Made by a program: the position numbers and the translations under genes. DNA of 64,000 nucleotides, taken from Hanstruepera neustonica. GTDB lineage: Bacteria > Bacteroidota > Bacteroidia > Flavobacteriales > Flavobacteriaceae. The notes beneath the pieces were generated by a model, which worked only from the letters and a program-made list of their open reading frames with translations, searched no databases and was not told the origin of the DNA. This document shows, piece after piece, positions 37,777 to 46,462 of the stretch (position 1 is its first letter; each line of letters starts with the position of its first letter). The stretch is from positions 93,163-157,162 of the forward strand of contig NZ_POWF01000008.1 of NCBI RefSeq assembly GCF_002895005.1, written 5' to 3'.

Positions 37777-38490
37777 CTATTTATTTGTTAATTCAAGAAT
37801 GGCTTGAACAGTTTCATTATTATCAACTCCTAAACCTTCTTGTTGATGCACTAATTCTCCTTGTGGATTAAATACACTAATGATGTTTGAATGTGAAAAG
37901 TCTATAGGAGATATTTGTTTATATTTTACAGCTAATACATTTGCAAATTCTCGAACACCACTTTCAGTACCTTGTAAGAAAGTCCAATGCTCATCATCCA
38001 TTAAATTTTCTTCGGCAAATGCTTTCAATCGTTCTGGTGTATCATTTTTAGGGTCTATACTTACCAATACAAATTGTAAATCTTTTAGATTTTCTTTAGG
38101 TACTTGTGCTTCAATGTTTCGCATATCGGCAACCAAACGCGGACAAGCTGCTTTACAGGTTGTGTAAATCATAACCATAACCAAGGTTTTTCCTTTTAAA
38201 TCTTCAAGTTGAATGGCTCCTCCTTCTTCTGTTTTCCAATTATTTGTTAAATTGAAAATAGATTCATCTGAAATTTCTTGATTATTCAAAACTTTATCAG
38301 GTTCTTGGTCAATAGCTTTTAAGTCCATTTTACATACTGGACAACTTTCCGCATCAGTATAGGTTTTATTGCCTTCACATTGCATCGGACATTGATAAAC
38401 AACCATATCAGTATTAGACTTATCATTCTTACATGATATAGTCACAGTTAATGTCAAAAAAAGTGCTATTAGTAATTTAAATTTCTTCAT
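37777..38490 (-). CDS. SCO1/SenC copper chaperone with heavy-metal-binding domain
   Basis: 237 residues, lipoprotein-like signal (LTVTISCKND). Residues about 30-62 form a small metal-binding domain (YQCPMQCEGNKTYTDAESCPVCKMDL), and the rest is a thioredoxin-fold SCO domain with CKAAC and the downstream His in DFSHSN. SCO proteins deliver or reduce copper. Placed between nirK and norCB it probably serves NirK copper loading, although nos or cco service is possible. It starts 2 nt after the FGE-like gene. Confidence 0.87.
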   Translation of the reverse strand: MKKFKLLIALFLTLTVTISCKNDKSNTDMVVYQCPMQCEGNKTYTDAESCPVCKMDLKAIDQEPDKVLNNQEISDESIFNLTNNWKTEEGGAIQLEDLKGKTLVMVMIYTTCKAACPRLVADMRNIEAQVPKENLKDLQFVLVSIDPKNDTPERLKAFAEENLMDDEHWTFLQGTESGVREFANVLAVKYKQISPIDFSHSNIISVFNPQGELVHQQEGLGVDNNETVQAILELTNK

Positions 38491-38492
38491 TG

Positions 38493-39266
38493 TTATTCAC
38501 TTATATCTTTTACACAACGAAAACCAAGATTTTTCATGGAGTATTTTGCTTTTAGACTACCCCGAATAGCGTAACGCATAAAAGCAGCGTAATTCATTAG
38601 ATCTGTAGCTCCTATAGCAGCACTACCACAAAATAAATTAGTATCTGTATCAACATCCTTTCTAGACTCTCCGGAAACTAAAACTGAATTAAAATCTGAC
38701 GTCCATTCCCAAACCAAACCATGTAAATCATACACATTCCAATAATTTTTAAATGTGCTACCTATTTCATTATTAAAGGTTTTTGGTTTTTCATACCAAC
38801 TTAAAATGTACTCATTATAACTTGCTTTAGTTCTTGCATCTGCAATATCTTGATCTGCCATGGCTACATATTCCCATTCATCTACTGTAGGTAATCGCTT
38901 TCCTAAACATTTGCAATAATCATTTGCAACAAACCATGATACATTTGTAACAGGTGCATTAAGAGATTGACCACTGCTTAATTCTGTATCAGATTTCCAA
39001 TTAATCAAGTAATTATTATCAGCGAACAAGCGCTTTACTTTAGATCGTTGCCATTTGGGGTATTTCTTTACAAATTGCAGAAATTCTTTATTTGTAACTG
39101 GATAAACATCCATTTCAAAATCTGAAATGGTTACTTGCATAGAATCCCTACCATATAAAGGTGTATAAACGCTCCCTTTTATTGGAACCATTTCAGACTG
39201 ACAAAAAGCTGTTGTCAGGTATGAGGTGAACAGAACGCTCATTATCAGTCTTAAAATAGTTTTCAT
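38493..39266 (-). CDS. FGE/SUMF1-like protein, secreted
   Basis: 257 residues with a Sec signal peptide. FGE-sulfatase family motifs: YPVTNKEFLQFV, PVTNVSWFVANDYCKCLGKRLPTVDEWEYVA, GLVWEWTSDF and the C-terminal NLGFRCVKD. True formylglycine enzymes use copper and modify sulfatase Cys, but no sulfatase is near. It sits 22 nt after nirK and 2 nt before sco. Whether the catalytic Cys pair is kept cannot be settled here. A role in NirK maturation is inference from position. Confidence 0.82.
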   Translation of the reverse strand: MKTILRLIMSVLFTSYLTTAFCQSEMVPIKGSVYTPLYGRDSMQVTISDFEMDVYPVTNKEFLQFVKKYPKWQRSKVKRLFADNNYLINWKSDTELSSGQSLNAPVTNVSWFVANDYCKCLGKRLPTVDEWEYVAMADQDIADARTKASYNEYILSWYEKPKTFNNEIGSTFKNYWNVYDLHGLVWEWTSDFNSVLVSGESRKDVDTDTNLFCGSAAIGATDLMNYAAFMRYAIRGSLKAKYSMKNLGFRCVKDISE

Positions 39267-39288
39267 GGGTATCTGCTATTAATTATTA

Positions 39289-40737
39289 TTAGTGACCACT
39301 CTTAACTTGCTCTACTTGAGCTTTTGTTACATTGGTTTTGTTATTATCCCAAGAATTATATATATAGGTCATAACATCTGCAACCTCATCTGCACTTAAT
39401 GATTGTCTTGTCATAACACTATTGTAAACTTCTCCATTTACAGTAATCTCTCCAGTTTTACCATTTAACACAATACCAATAGCACGATTAACATCGGCAT
39501 TCAGGTAATCTGATTTTGCCAAAGGAGGAAAGGCCTTTGGAATACCTTGACCTTCTGCTTGATGACAAGCAAAACATGTATTCATATATATTTGCTTACC
39601 TGATTCCATTTTTTCTTCTAAAGTCTTATCAGTAGAAGCTGTTTCTGTTTTGACTTTACCATCATCTGGCATGGTTTGAATGCCTCCTCCTTCTGGTAAA
39701 TAAATACCTTCTTGTTTCGTTCCTGAATAGATAGTTTTAGCTTCATCTCCAGTAACCTTAAGCATACCCAAAGCTCCTTTATTAAAAGCTCTAAAGATGG
39801 AGTGGTCTACCAAGATGAATGTTCCAGGAACATCTACTCTAAATTCTACAATAGCTGCTCCACCAGCTGGTACTAATGTAGTTTGCACATCATGATTCAT
39901 CTTCATTCCACCTTCCATATAAACATTGTCAAAAATTTCACCAATCACGTGAAAAGATGATACTAAATTAGGTCCTCCGTTACCAACAAATAATCTAACC
40001 GTTTCTCCTACATTAGCTGTAATAGCATTGTCACCTGTTAAAGAACCCACACTACCATTAAACACTACATAGTCAGCATCTTCATCAACAGCTTTTTGCA
40101 TGTCAAATTGTTGTAGTCCAGGTTCTCCATTTTCACCTTTAGTGTAAAAATCACCTTGCATAACATAGTATTCTTTATCCACAGGTGGTAAGCCACCTTC
40201 TGGCTCAACCAAAATCAAACCATACATACCATTAGCAATGTGCATTCCAACTGGAGCAGTTGCACAGTGATAAACATATAATCCAGGGTTAAGTGTTTTA
40301 AAACTAAAAGTTTTTTCATGTCCTGGTGCTACAAATGAAGATGTTGCTCCTCCTCCAGGTCCAGTAACGGCATGTAGGTCAATGTTATGAGGTAATTTAT
40401 TATCTGGGTGGTTAGATAACGTGAATTCAACCTCATCACCCACTCTAGTTCTAATAAAACTTCCTGGTACAGAACCACCGAAAGTCCAATAAACATAAGT
40501 TGTCCCATCAGTCATAGTTCCTTCTTTTTCAAGAATTTCCATGTCAACAATAAGTTTTTTGGCTTTACGCCTACCAATAGGTCTTGGCACATTTGGGGGA
40601 GCTGTCAATTCCGCTGTCATCTCCTGACTAACAGAAATTTCGGCACTATTTTGTTTTTTTTCCTCTTTATCAGAGCAAGAATTTAGCATGAAGACCAATA
40701 TTACAAGAATACCCGCAAAAATTTTATTTTTTTTCAT
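39289..40737 (-). CDS. nirK: Copper nitrite reductase with fused cytochrome c domain
   Basis: 482 residues, lipoprotein signal (VFMLNSC). Two cupredoxin domains carry every NirK ligand. Type 1 copper: H117, C158, H166, M171. Type 2 copper: H122, H157, H312. Catalytic pair: D120 and H263. A linker at about 345-370 leads to a C-terminal cytochrome c domain with CFACH (388-392). It reduces nitrite to NO. The fused heme probably replaces a separate electron donor. First gene of the operon, with Fnr-like and NsrR-like boxes upstream. Confidence 0.96.
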   Translation of the reverse strand: MKKNKIFAGILVILVFMLNSCSDKEEKKQNSAEISVSQEMTAELTAPPNVPRPIGRRKAKKLIVDMEILEKEGTMTDGTTYVYWTFGGSVPGSFIRTRVGDEVEFTLSNHPDNKLPHNIDLHAVTGPGGGATSSFVAPGHEKTFSFKTLNPGLYVYHCATAPVGMHIANGMYGLILVEPEGGLPPVDKEYYVMQGDFYTKGENGEPGLQQFDMQKAVDEDADYVVFNGSVGSLTGDNAITANVGETVRLFVGNGGPNLVSSFHVIGEIFDNVYMEGGMKMNHDVQTTLVPAGGAAIVEFRVDVPGTFILVDHSIFRAFNKGALGMLKVTGDEAKTIYSGTKQEGIYLPEGGGIQTMPDDGKVKTETASTDKTLEEKMESGKQIYMNTCFACHQAEGQGIPKAFPPLAKSDYLNADVNRAIGIVLNGKTGEITVNGEVYNSVMTRQSLSADEVADVMTYIYNSWDNNKTNVTKAQVEQVKSGH

Positions 40738-40762
40738 AATAGTTTAATTAGCATTATTTTAA

Positions 40763-40782
40763 ATAGGATAAATATGTCTTAT
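40763..40782. promoter_or_regulatory. Rrf2/NsrR-like operator, copy C (nirK)
   Basis: ATAGGATA-AATA-TGTCTTAT on the plus strand. It lies between the nirK -7 element and the ATG, about where the transcript begins, a position suited to repression. Confidence 0.62.
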
Positions 40783-40793
40783 TTTGAATTATT

Positions 40794-40801
40794 CAAAAAT
40801 A
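40794..40801 (-). promoter_or_regulatory. -7 element of nirK
   Basis: Reads TATTTTTG on the minus strand, an exact TAnnTTTG match. It is 56 nt upstream of the nirK ATG. Confidence 0.72.
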
Positions 40802-40820
40802 CTTTACAAAAACTTAACCT

Positions 40821-40840
40821 AATATGATATAAATCATATT
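40821..40840 (-). promoter_or_regulatory. Fnr-like box of nirK
   Basis: AATATGAT-ATAA-ATCATATT, perfectly symmetric 8-bp arms. Its centre, 40830.5, is 36.5 nt from the last G of the TATTTTTG element, the same spacing as at four other promoters here. Confidence 0.82.
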
Positions 40841-40933
40841 TTGAAAGCTTTATTTATAAAACATAAAAAAGTGCTTGTTTTATTGAACTACAACAAGTAC
40901 TTCAAAACTTAAAATTAAAGCAGTTGTTTGGTA

Positions 40934-40974
40934 AAAATTCCAGAAAGTTGTCCTCAAAGGCTTTCTGGAATTTT
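40934..40974 (-). terminator. Terminator of the TonB receptor gene (repeat of 29345)
   Basis: AAAATTCCAGAAAG and CTTTCTGGAATTTT form the stem. 40 nt are identical to the ric terminator. The preceding plus-strand sequence TTAAAGCAGTTGTTTGGT resembles the last codons of ric. Confidence 0.82.
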
Positions 40975-40975
40975 C

Positions 40976-42973
40976 TTATCTAATTATAAACGAAGCATTG
41001 ATATAGAAATTTCGGCCTTGTCTAGGTATGTTGTTCCAGTCGGCATAGGTTGAATAGAAACTGTCCAGAATATTCTCAACGCCATATTTAAACACCAACT
41101 TATTGTTTTTTAAATTTACAACATTGCCTAAATTAAGGTTTAAAACACCATAAGCTGGCGTTTCGTCTTCACCATAAAAACTACTAAAACGACTTTGGTT
41201 TGCATTACCCTCCAACTGTAAGGCTGCATTGAATTTTGATGTTGCATAAGCCACTTCGGCTACATAAGAAAATGGTTTAATAATTGGTAATGGTTCGTTA
41301 TTACTGCCCTGTCCGTAATTATACCCAACTGTACCATTTACCGAGAACTTTTCGGTAAAATTATATGACGTGTTTAAATACACATCAAAAATAGATGCAT
41401 GATCTAATCCAGTATAAACCTTTACACCTGAAGCACCAATGGTCATGGCACTTAAGGTTGTGTCAATTTCTCCTATTATATAATCCATAATATAGAAATA
41501 TGAACTTTCAATACCAATCTTAAAATCATATATGCTATAATTGGCTTTAATATTGGCTTGAAAAGATTTTTCATTGGACAAATACGGGTTTCCTATATAG
41601 TCAAAGTTATCAAAGCTATTGAACAAGAAAAATCCGTAACCTTCACTTACCGATGGTGCGCGCTCACCATAACCAACACCAAACGAAATATCGTAGTTAG
41701 GCTTTTTATAGAGATAATCTGCAGCAAACCCCATTAAAAATCTATTCTTTGAATCGGTTAAGTCCGGATAAAAAATTTGCAAACTTTCCAAACCTACTTC
41801 ATTACCAATAGTATTGTTTTGGACACCTAACCTTACATTGGCTGATACCGTGGCATTTTCCGAAATGGCATAAGCATCTTTAGCATACATACCCGAATAT
41901 AGTGTTCTAATATCTGGCCACGTGTACATAAACATTAATGGTTGATTGGAATCATTAGGATACATGGTCATTTCGGCTAATGAACGGTTATAGAATCCAT
42001 TTAAATTGAACAATAAGCTGTGTTTATTAGCTTCAATTTTCACTTTACTGTAAAAACCATAGGTATCACTCCATCCAGGCATATCCATACGAATAGGCAC
42101 ATCAGGACGTTGTGAATCATCCATAATATGTGTAATGGTATTAAAGTAAAGTTTTGACTCCCAGGATTTTATAAATGCAGAATCATTTTCAAAGCTATGC
42201 GTTACCGATGTAATTAAAGCCTCGGCAAGCGATACATCCATGGGTAATGCAGGATAGCCAACGTCTGTAGCCTTATCATAAATAACATTGGCATCTAATT
42301 GATGGTTTTCAGATAGTTTATAGCTGCCTTGCAATGAGATATTGTATTTTTGAAATTGCGAATACAAAACCTCTTGGTTATTACCAGCACCGTAATTATC
42401 TGATTTTCTAAAAATACCATCGGCATTCAAATAAAACCTACTTCCAGAATACTCAACATCCAATCCAGCTGTTCTGTAATTTCCATTGGTTTCATACCCT
42501 AAATCAACACTGGATTTTAAACCAAAGTCATAGTATTTTGATTCTGGCAACTGGAGGTCTACAGCACCACCAACACAATGGCCATTTTCAGTGCCTTCCT
42601 GCCCAGAAGCAATGGTTACCCTTTTAAGGTTTGATACATCAACATACGATGTAATAGGGTCCATTTTATCAGTACATGCACCGAATATCTGCATCCCATC
42701 TATGGTAACGTTTAAACGTTCGCTTGTCATGTTACTCAATGTGGGTTCCCATGCATAATTGCCACGTTTAACCATAGTAATACGATTAGACTTTTCTAAA
42801 TAATCGTCTATACTTGACAATGTTTTTTCTTGGCGATAATTACTTAATTTTCGTTGTGATATTAAGATAACCTCATCCAACTGGGTTGTATCCTTTTCCA
42901 TTGAGGGCAAGGTATCTTGCCCAAATGAAAGCGTGCTATATATAAGGCCCCAAATTATAAAGAGCTTTTTCAT
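40976..42973 (-). CDS. OprC/NosA-like TonB-dependent copper receptor
   Basis: About 665 residues from the ATG at 42973, chosen because the signal peptide MKKLFIIWGLIYSTLSFGQ starts there; an upstream ATG at 42994 is possible. Plug domain at about 30-150, then a 22-strand-type barrel ending in aromatic INASFIIR. The plug contains GACTDKMDPITSYVDVSNL, which places Cys and Met as CxxxM, the copper-binding motif known from Pseudomonas OprC and P. stutzeri NosA. The role would be copper uptake for NosZ, NirK and cbb3 oxidase. Confidence 0.85.
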   Translation of the reverse strand: MKKLFIIWGLIYSTLSFGQDTLPSMEKDTTQLDEVILISQRKLSNYRQEKTLSSIDDYLEKSNRITMVKRGNYAWEPTLSNMTSERLNVTIDGMQIFGACTDKMDPITSYVDVSNLKRVTIASGQEGTENGHCVGGAVDLQLPESKYYDFGLKSSVDLGYETNGNYRTAGLDVEYSGSRFYLNADGIFRKSDNYGAGNNQEVLYSQFQKYNISLQGSYKLSENHQLDANVIYDKATDVGYPALPMDVSLAEALITSVTHSFENDSAFIKSWESKLYFNTITHIMDDSQRPDVPIRMDMPGWSDTYGFYSKVKIEANKHSLLFNLNGFYNRSLAEMTMYPNDSNQPLMFMYTWPDIRTLYSGMYAKDAYAISENATVSANVRLGVQNNTIGNEVGLESLQIFYPDLTDSKNRFLMGFAADYLYKKPNYDISFGVGYGERAPSVSEGYGFFLFNSFDNFDYIGNPYLSNEKSFQANIKANYSIYDFKIGIESSYFYIMDYIIGEIDTTLSAMTIGASGVKVYTGLDHASIFDVYLNTSYNFTEKFSVNGTVGYNYGQGSNNEPLPIIKPFSYVAEVAYATSKFNAALQLEGNANQSRFSSFYGEDETPAYGVLNLNLGNVVNLKNNKLVFKYGVENILDSFYSTYADWNNIPRQGRNFYINASFIIR

Positions 42974-43028
42974 ATCTATAGTGTTTAATGACATTCTTAA
43001 TATTGAATGAATGCCAATTTAGAAGAAG

Positions 43029-43049
43029 CCTCGATGCTGGGCATCGAGG
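43029..43049. terminator. Hairpin between Met-rich lipoprotein and TonB receptor genes
   Basis: CCTCGATG and CATCGAGG form a perfect 8-bp stem with a 5-nt loop. There is no T-run, so it may be a processing or attenuation hairpin rather than a full terminator. Confidence 0.6.
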
Positions 43050-43061
43050 TTCAGTTTGAAA

Positions 43062-43913
43062 TTAAAATTCTAGTTCTAGGTACAAGCTACTTTGCTCGTT
43101 AGTATCGGTAACATCTTCACCCTTTAAAACCTCATCATCTGTGTTCATTAGTTTTAAATTCAACACCCAATACCCTGTCATAGTTAGTGATAAATTAGCA
43201 TGGTACATAGTGTCTGCTGTGTTAAATGTTAAGTTGGTATTGTTTGGAGAACTATGGTTACCCATACCTGGCATACGTGGGTCTAGAGTCAGCATATAGT
43301 TTTCAACTACTGGAAAAGACATCATATTTTCCATTTTATAAACTCCAACAACTAAATCGTTGTTACCAATAATAGGGGTTTTTGGTTCAACAAGTGCCAC
43401 GATGTAACGGCTATCATCACTGCCCATAAAGCTAGACACATTTTGATTGTCATTTTGCATTACGGCAATAGTTTCAGAAACCATATAATCCATACCATCA
43501 ATAGTATATTCAAGCATTAATGACCATCCAGAGCCGTCAGTATTTGTCATTTGATAAACTATGGCTCCTTGGTAAATGGTATTCTTACCAGTCACTTTTT
43601 CAGGGTTGGTTTTAGGGCATGAGTGTTGCATAGTAGGCATTTGCATCATAGGCATCCATGTTATGCTTGCATCTTCAACATATTCGTTGTTCGACCTATT
43701 TTTAATACGTAAGCTTATATTATTATAACCAGTGTAGAACAAACCCGATTGATTGTACAATTCAATAGTATGTGTGTCGTTTGAAAGTTCTTGAATAAGT
43801 TGTAATCCATCAACTTCACTTGTTGGTGGTGTGTAATCATCATTTTCATCTGAAGAACAAGCAACAGTAGCAAGTGCTAAAAATAGGATAGGTAAAATAT
43901 ATTTAAGTTTCAT
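43062..43913 (-). CDS. Met-rich envelope lipoprotein, probable copper binding
   Basis: 283 residues with a lipobox (LALATVACSS). Two similar beta domains are visible, each with a methionine loop: WMPMMQMPTMQHSCPKTNP (about 87-105) and LDPRMPGMGNHSSPNNTN (about 211-228). Such M-P-M-H patterns occur in YtkA/FixH-like and other copper-handling domains. It is directly upstream of the copper-receptor gene on the same strand. I infer a surface or periplasmic copper-binding partner for the receptor; no named family is certain. Confidence 0.72.
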   Translation of the reverse strand: MKLKYILPILFLALATVACSSDENDDYTPPTSEVDGLQLIQELSNDTHTIELYNQSGLFYTGYNNISLRIKNRSNNEYVEDASITWMPMMQMPTMQHSCPKTNPEKVTGKNTIYQGAIVYQMTNTDGSGWSLMLEYTIDGMDYMVSETIAVMQNDNQNVSSFMGSDDSRYIVALVEPKTPIIGNNDLVVGVYKMENMMSFPVVENYMLTLDPRMPGMGNHSSPNNTNLTFNTADTMYHANLSLTMTGYWVLNLKLMNTDDEVLKGEDVTDTNEQSSLYLELEF

Positions 43914-44080
43914 TTTAATTTGTTTTAAAGCATACCAATAGCTAGTAGCTTACAAATAGCTACAAGCATTGATACATAATTTTTGGACTCGTTTTTTAAA
44001 AATTTTAATATAAAAACCTTGTCCAACCATCAATATCTGGTTAGAAAAGAATAAAAACGTCATGTTTTTAATAAAAGAAA

Positions 44081-44476
44081 CTAAACCACGTTTGGAGGTG
44101 GTGTATCAATTGAGAGATATGTTTCAGTAATGATTGGTGTTTGATAAAACACCTTGTTTTTGTTTATATGAAAAGAAATAAATTGGGCTTCAACAGCATT
44201 AACATCTGACACAAAATATACATCTAAAACAACACGCTTGCTTTCTTGAACTGGTGCTTTACCATTGGTTCCAGATTCATTTTGAGCTAACTGCTTTTTT
44301 AAATGACATTTACCATTACAACCTTGTTGGTCATCTTTCTGAATACAAAGTGTTTTGGCTATGAAATCTTGATTAGCTAAATAATCACCCACAATAACCA
44401 ACGTATTGATATTATGCGCCAGTAGAATAACTACTAAAACATACGCTGTTATTTTATGGGTTATACTTTTAATCAT
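44081..44476 (-). CDS. Small membrane-anchored Cys-motif protein, unknown function
   Basis: 131 residues: an N-terminal transmembrane helix (about 8-30), then CIQKDDQQGCNGKCHLKKQL (about 44-63), a C-x9-C-x3-C motif, then a Glu/Lys linker and a hydrophobic C-terminal part ending PPPNVV. The Cys cluster could bind copper or iron. It is 167 nt upstream of the Met-rich lipoprotein. A -7 element ends 5 nt before the ATG, so the transcript may be leaderless. Confidence 0.7.
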   Translation of the reverse strand: MIKSITHKITAYVLVVILLAHNINTLVIVGDYLANQDFIAKTLCIQKDDQQGCNGKCHLKKQLAQNESGTNGKAPVQESKRVVLDVYFVSDVNAVEAQFISFHINKNKVFYQTPIITETYLSIDTPPPNVV

Positions 44477-44480
44477 GGTA

Positions 44481-44488
44481 CAAATTTA
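44481..44488 (-). promoter_or_regulatory. -7 element of the 44476 gene
   Basis: Reads TAAATTTG on the minus strand, an exact TAnnTTTG match, 36.5 nt from the centre of a degenerate Fnr-like box. Confidence 0.6.
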
Positions 44489-44508
44489 ATTCATCTTTTT
44501 ATGTTGAA

Positions 44509-44526
44509 ACATGATATTGGTCACAT
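44509..44526 (-). promoter_or_regulatory. Degenerate Fnr-like box of the 44476 gene
   Basis: Core ATGAT-ATTG-GTCAC. Symmetry is weaker than at nirK, but the spacing to the -7 element is exactly the shared one, which supports function. Confidence 0.55.
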
Positions 44527-44530
44527 TTTA

Positions 44531-44977
44531 TTATAATTTGAAGTGTTCAAAATACGCCTGAATTAATGCCTGCAAATTTGTTAATGCCTCTGCTGCATCT
44601 GATACATTTTCAGTTTCACGAAGTATAGCAATTTCATCTAGCATGGGAACCAAAACAACATGCAATTGATCATGTGGCTCACCTGTCATAGTGCAGTTTT
44701 TAATAATGTAGCTTGTTTGCTTTGATAAGGAGTCACCCAAAGTTTTATAATTGGTGTTTTCCCTTTTTTTAAAGTCCGAAATTATAGCGTTCATTTTTGT
44801 GACACCTTCATGAGTTTCTGTATTCACTAACCATTTGTCACCTACATTTAATTTTAAACTTAAGGTGTCAACTATTGAAATATCGTCAACTGTATTATTA
44901 GCTTCAGTTTTCACTTCTTTTTTACAACTCACTAATGAGAGTAACACAATAACAACTATTAAATTTGATACTTTCAT
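44531..44977 (-). CDS. Lipoprotein of the nos cluster, unknown function
   Basis: 148 residues with a lipobox (LLSLVSCKKE). Mostly helical. The motif YIIKNCTMTGEPHDQLHVVLVPMLDEI (about 90-116) combines Cys, Met and His, a mix suited to copper, and resembles DUF3347-type envelope proteins. It starts 2 nt after nosY, so it is part of the nos transcript. Confidence 0.68.
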   Translation of the reverse strand: MKVSNLIVVIVLLSLVSCKKEVKTEANNTVDDISIVDTLSLKLNVGDKWLVNTETHEGVTKMNAIISDFKKRENTNYKTLGDSLSKQTSYIIKNCTMTGEPHDQLHVVLVPMLDEIAILRETENVSDAAEALTNLQALIQAYFEHFKL

Positions 44978-44979
44978 AA

Positions 44980-45762
44980 TTAAAAATCTTTTCTTTTAGA
45001 TTTAAACATAATGCGTAATACGGGTAGAACAACCCAAACTATGAGCATAATAAAGGATACTATGAGTCCGAAACTTGTTCCAAAAAATTGTTTGAATATA
45101 GCTCCCGTATAACCCAAAAGCGCTGAAATATCGAGCTTTAATAAGATTAATGTTCGAGACAAGTCAATAGGGTTAAGCATGGTACCCACCAAGGATAATT
45201 TATCTAAAGGGTAATCTTCAAAAAATATTAAGGTCATTAAGAAGATACCATCATAAATAATGGCCAAAAACAACCACAGCAAAATAGCATAACCAAAGCC
45301 TTTAATTTTATTCTCGTTAGACAAGGCAATATTGAATGCCAATGCTGTGAATATGAGGGTTAAAAATGTTCCGGTTATAAGTAGTAATGAAAAATCCCAA
45401 ATGGCATTACTTTTAAATAAACCATAAAACACAAATGGAATACCTAATCCCAATATTAAACTCATGGTTAAAGACAAAGCAACACCCAGATACTGACCTA
45501 AAAAAATGGAAGATCGTTTAAGTGGCTGCGCTAAAAGCAATTCAGAAAACTCTTTGGAATTGTAATAATACATCACTCCGAAAATGGTTCCTATAAGTGG
45601 TACTAAAACAATGATAACATTCATTAAAGTAATGACTGCTTTAGACAAATCGTTATTAAGAAACAAGAGCACAACTCCCAATAGTAGATAAAACCCAAAA
45701 TACACATAACTCCAACGGCTACGCATTAAATCGAAAAAACTATATTTTAAAATTTTAAGCAT
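44980..45762 (-). CDS. nosY: ABC transporter permease NosY
   Basis: About 260 residues from the ATG at 45762, chosen because it overlaps the nosF stop by 8 nt and begins with the family-typical MLKILKYSFFDLMRSRW; an ATG at 45798 is a longer option. Six transmembrane helices. NosDFY with NosL load copper or sulfide into the NosZ CuZ site. Confidence 0.92.
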   Translation of the reverse strand: MLKILKYSFFDLMRSRWSYVYFGFYLLLGVVLLFLNNDLSKAVITLMNVIIVLVPLIGTIFGVMYYYNSKEFSELLLAQPLKRSSIFLGQYLGVALSLTMSLILGLGIPFVFYGLFKSNAIWDFSLLLITGTFLTLIFTALAFNIALSNENKIKGFGYAILLWLFLAIIYDGIFLMTLIFFEDYPLDKLSLVGTMLNPIDLSRTLILLKLDISALLGYTGAIFKQFFGTSFGLIVSFIMLIVWVVLPVLRIMFKSKRKDF

Positions 45763-46462
45763 TGTTGTCTGATAATATAGACGCAATAGCATGTTCAAAA
45801 TCTGGCTGATTGGTCTTGGTTTTTAATTCTGATATGGTACCCTTAAAATAGATTTTGCCTTCCAACAAAAACACAATTTCATCGGAAACCTCTTCTACAA
45901 AGCTCATAATATGTGATGTGATTAAAATGGTTTTTCCTTTTTTCTTTTCTGTTTGAATCAATTCCTTTAACCGAATTAATGAAATAGGGTCCAACCCTGT
46001 GGTAGGTTCGTCTAAAATTATGAGTGAACTATCAAACATAAAGGTTAATACTATGTTTACCTTTTGCTTCGTCCCACCAGAAAGGTTTCCCAATTTTTTA
46101 TCTAAAAATGGTTCTAGCTTGAAAAGTTGAATAAGGTTTTGATCGTCGTTGGTGTGGTTTCGCAAATCCTTAATCATTTTGATAAGCTCTTTTACTTTTA
46201 AATTGCTTGGGAAGTTGGCAATTTGTGGCATATAATCAATATTATGCCTGTAGCTTGAATTCTTCTTAATATTCTCCCCTTGAACCGTAATAGTCCCTTT
46301 ATTGGGAATAACCATACCAAGTACCGATTTGATTAAGGTAGTTTTTCCAGATCCATTTGGGCCAAGCACTGCAAAAATACCGCCACTTTTAATGTTTAAG
46401 TCAACACCTTTAAGCACTTCATTCTTACCAAACTTTTTATGTAGATTTTCTATACTTACCAT
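45755..46462 (-). CDS. nosF: ABC transporter ATP-binding protein NosF
   Basis: 235 residues. Walker A GPNGSGKTT, signature LSGGTKQK, Walker B LIILDEPTTGLDP and the switch His in ITSHI are all intact. It overlaps nosD by 7 nt and nosY by 8 nt. Confidence 0.95.
   Translation of the reverse strand: MVSIENLHKKFGKNEVLKGVDLNIKSGGIFAVLGPNGSGKTTLIKSVLGMVIPNKGTITVQGENIKKNSSYRHNIDYMPQIANFPSNLKVKELIKMIKDLRNHTNDDQNLIQLFKLEPFLDKKLGNLSGGTKQKVNIVLTFMFDSSLIILDEPTTGLDPISLIRLKELIQTEKKKGKTILITSHIMSFVEEVSDEIVFLLEGKIYFKGTISELKTKTNQPDFEHAIASILSDNNA

Noticed and set aside
33253..40737. Quinol-dependent NO reductase (qNor)
   Set aside because: NorB lacks the long N-terminal extension, and a separate NorC with CMGCH precedes it.
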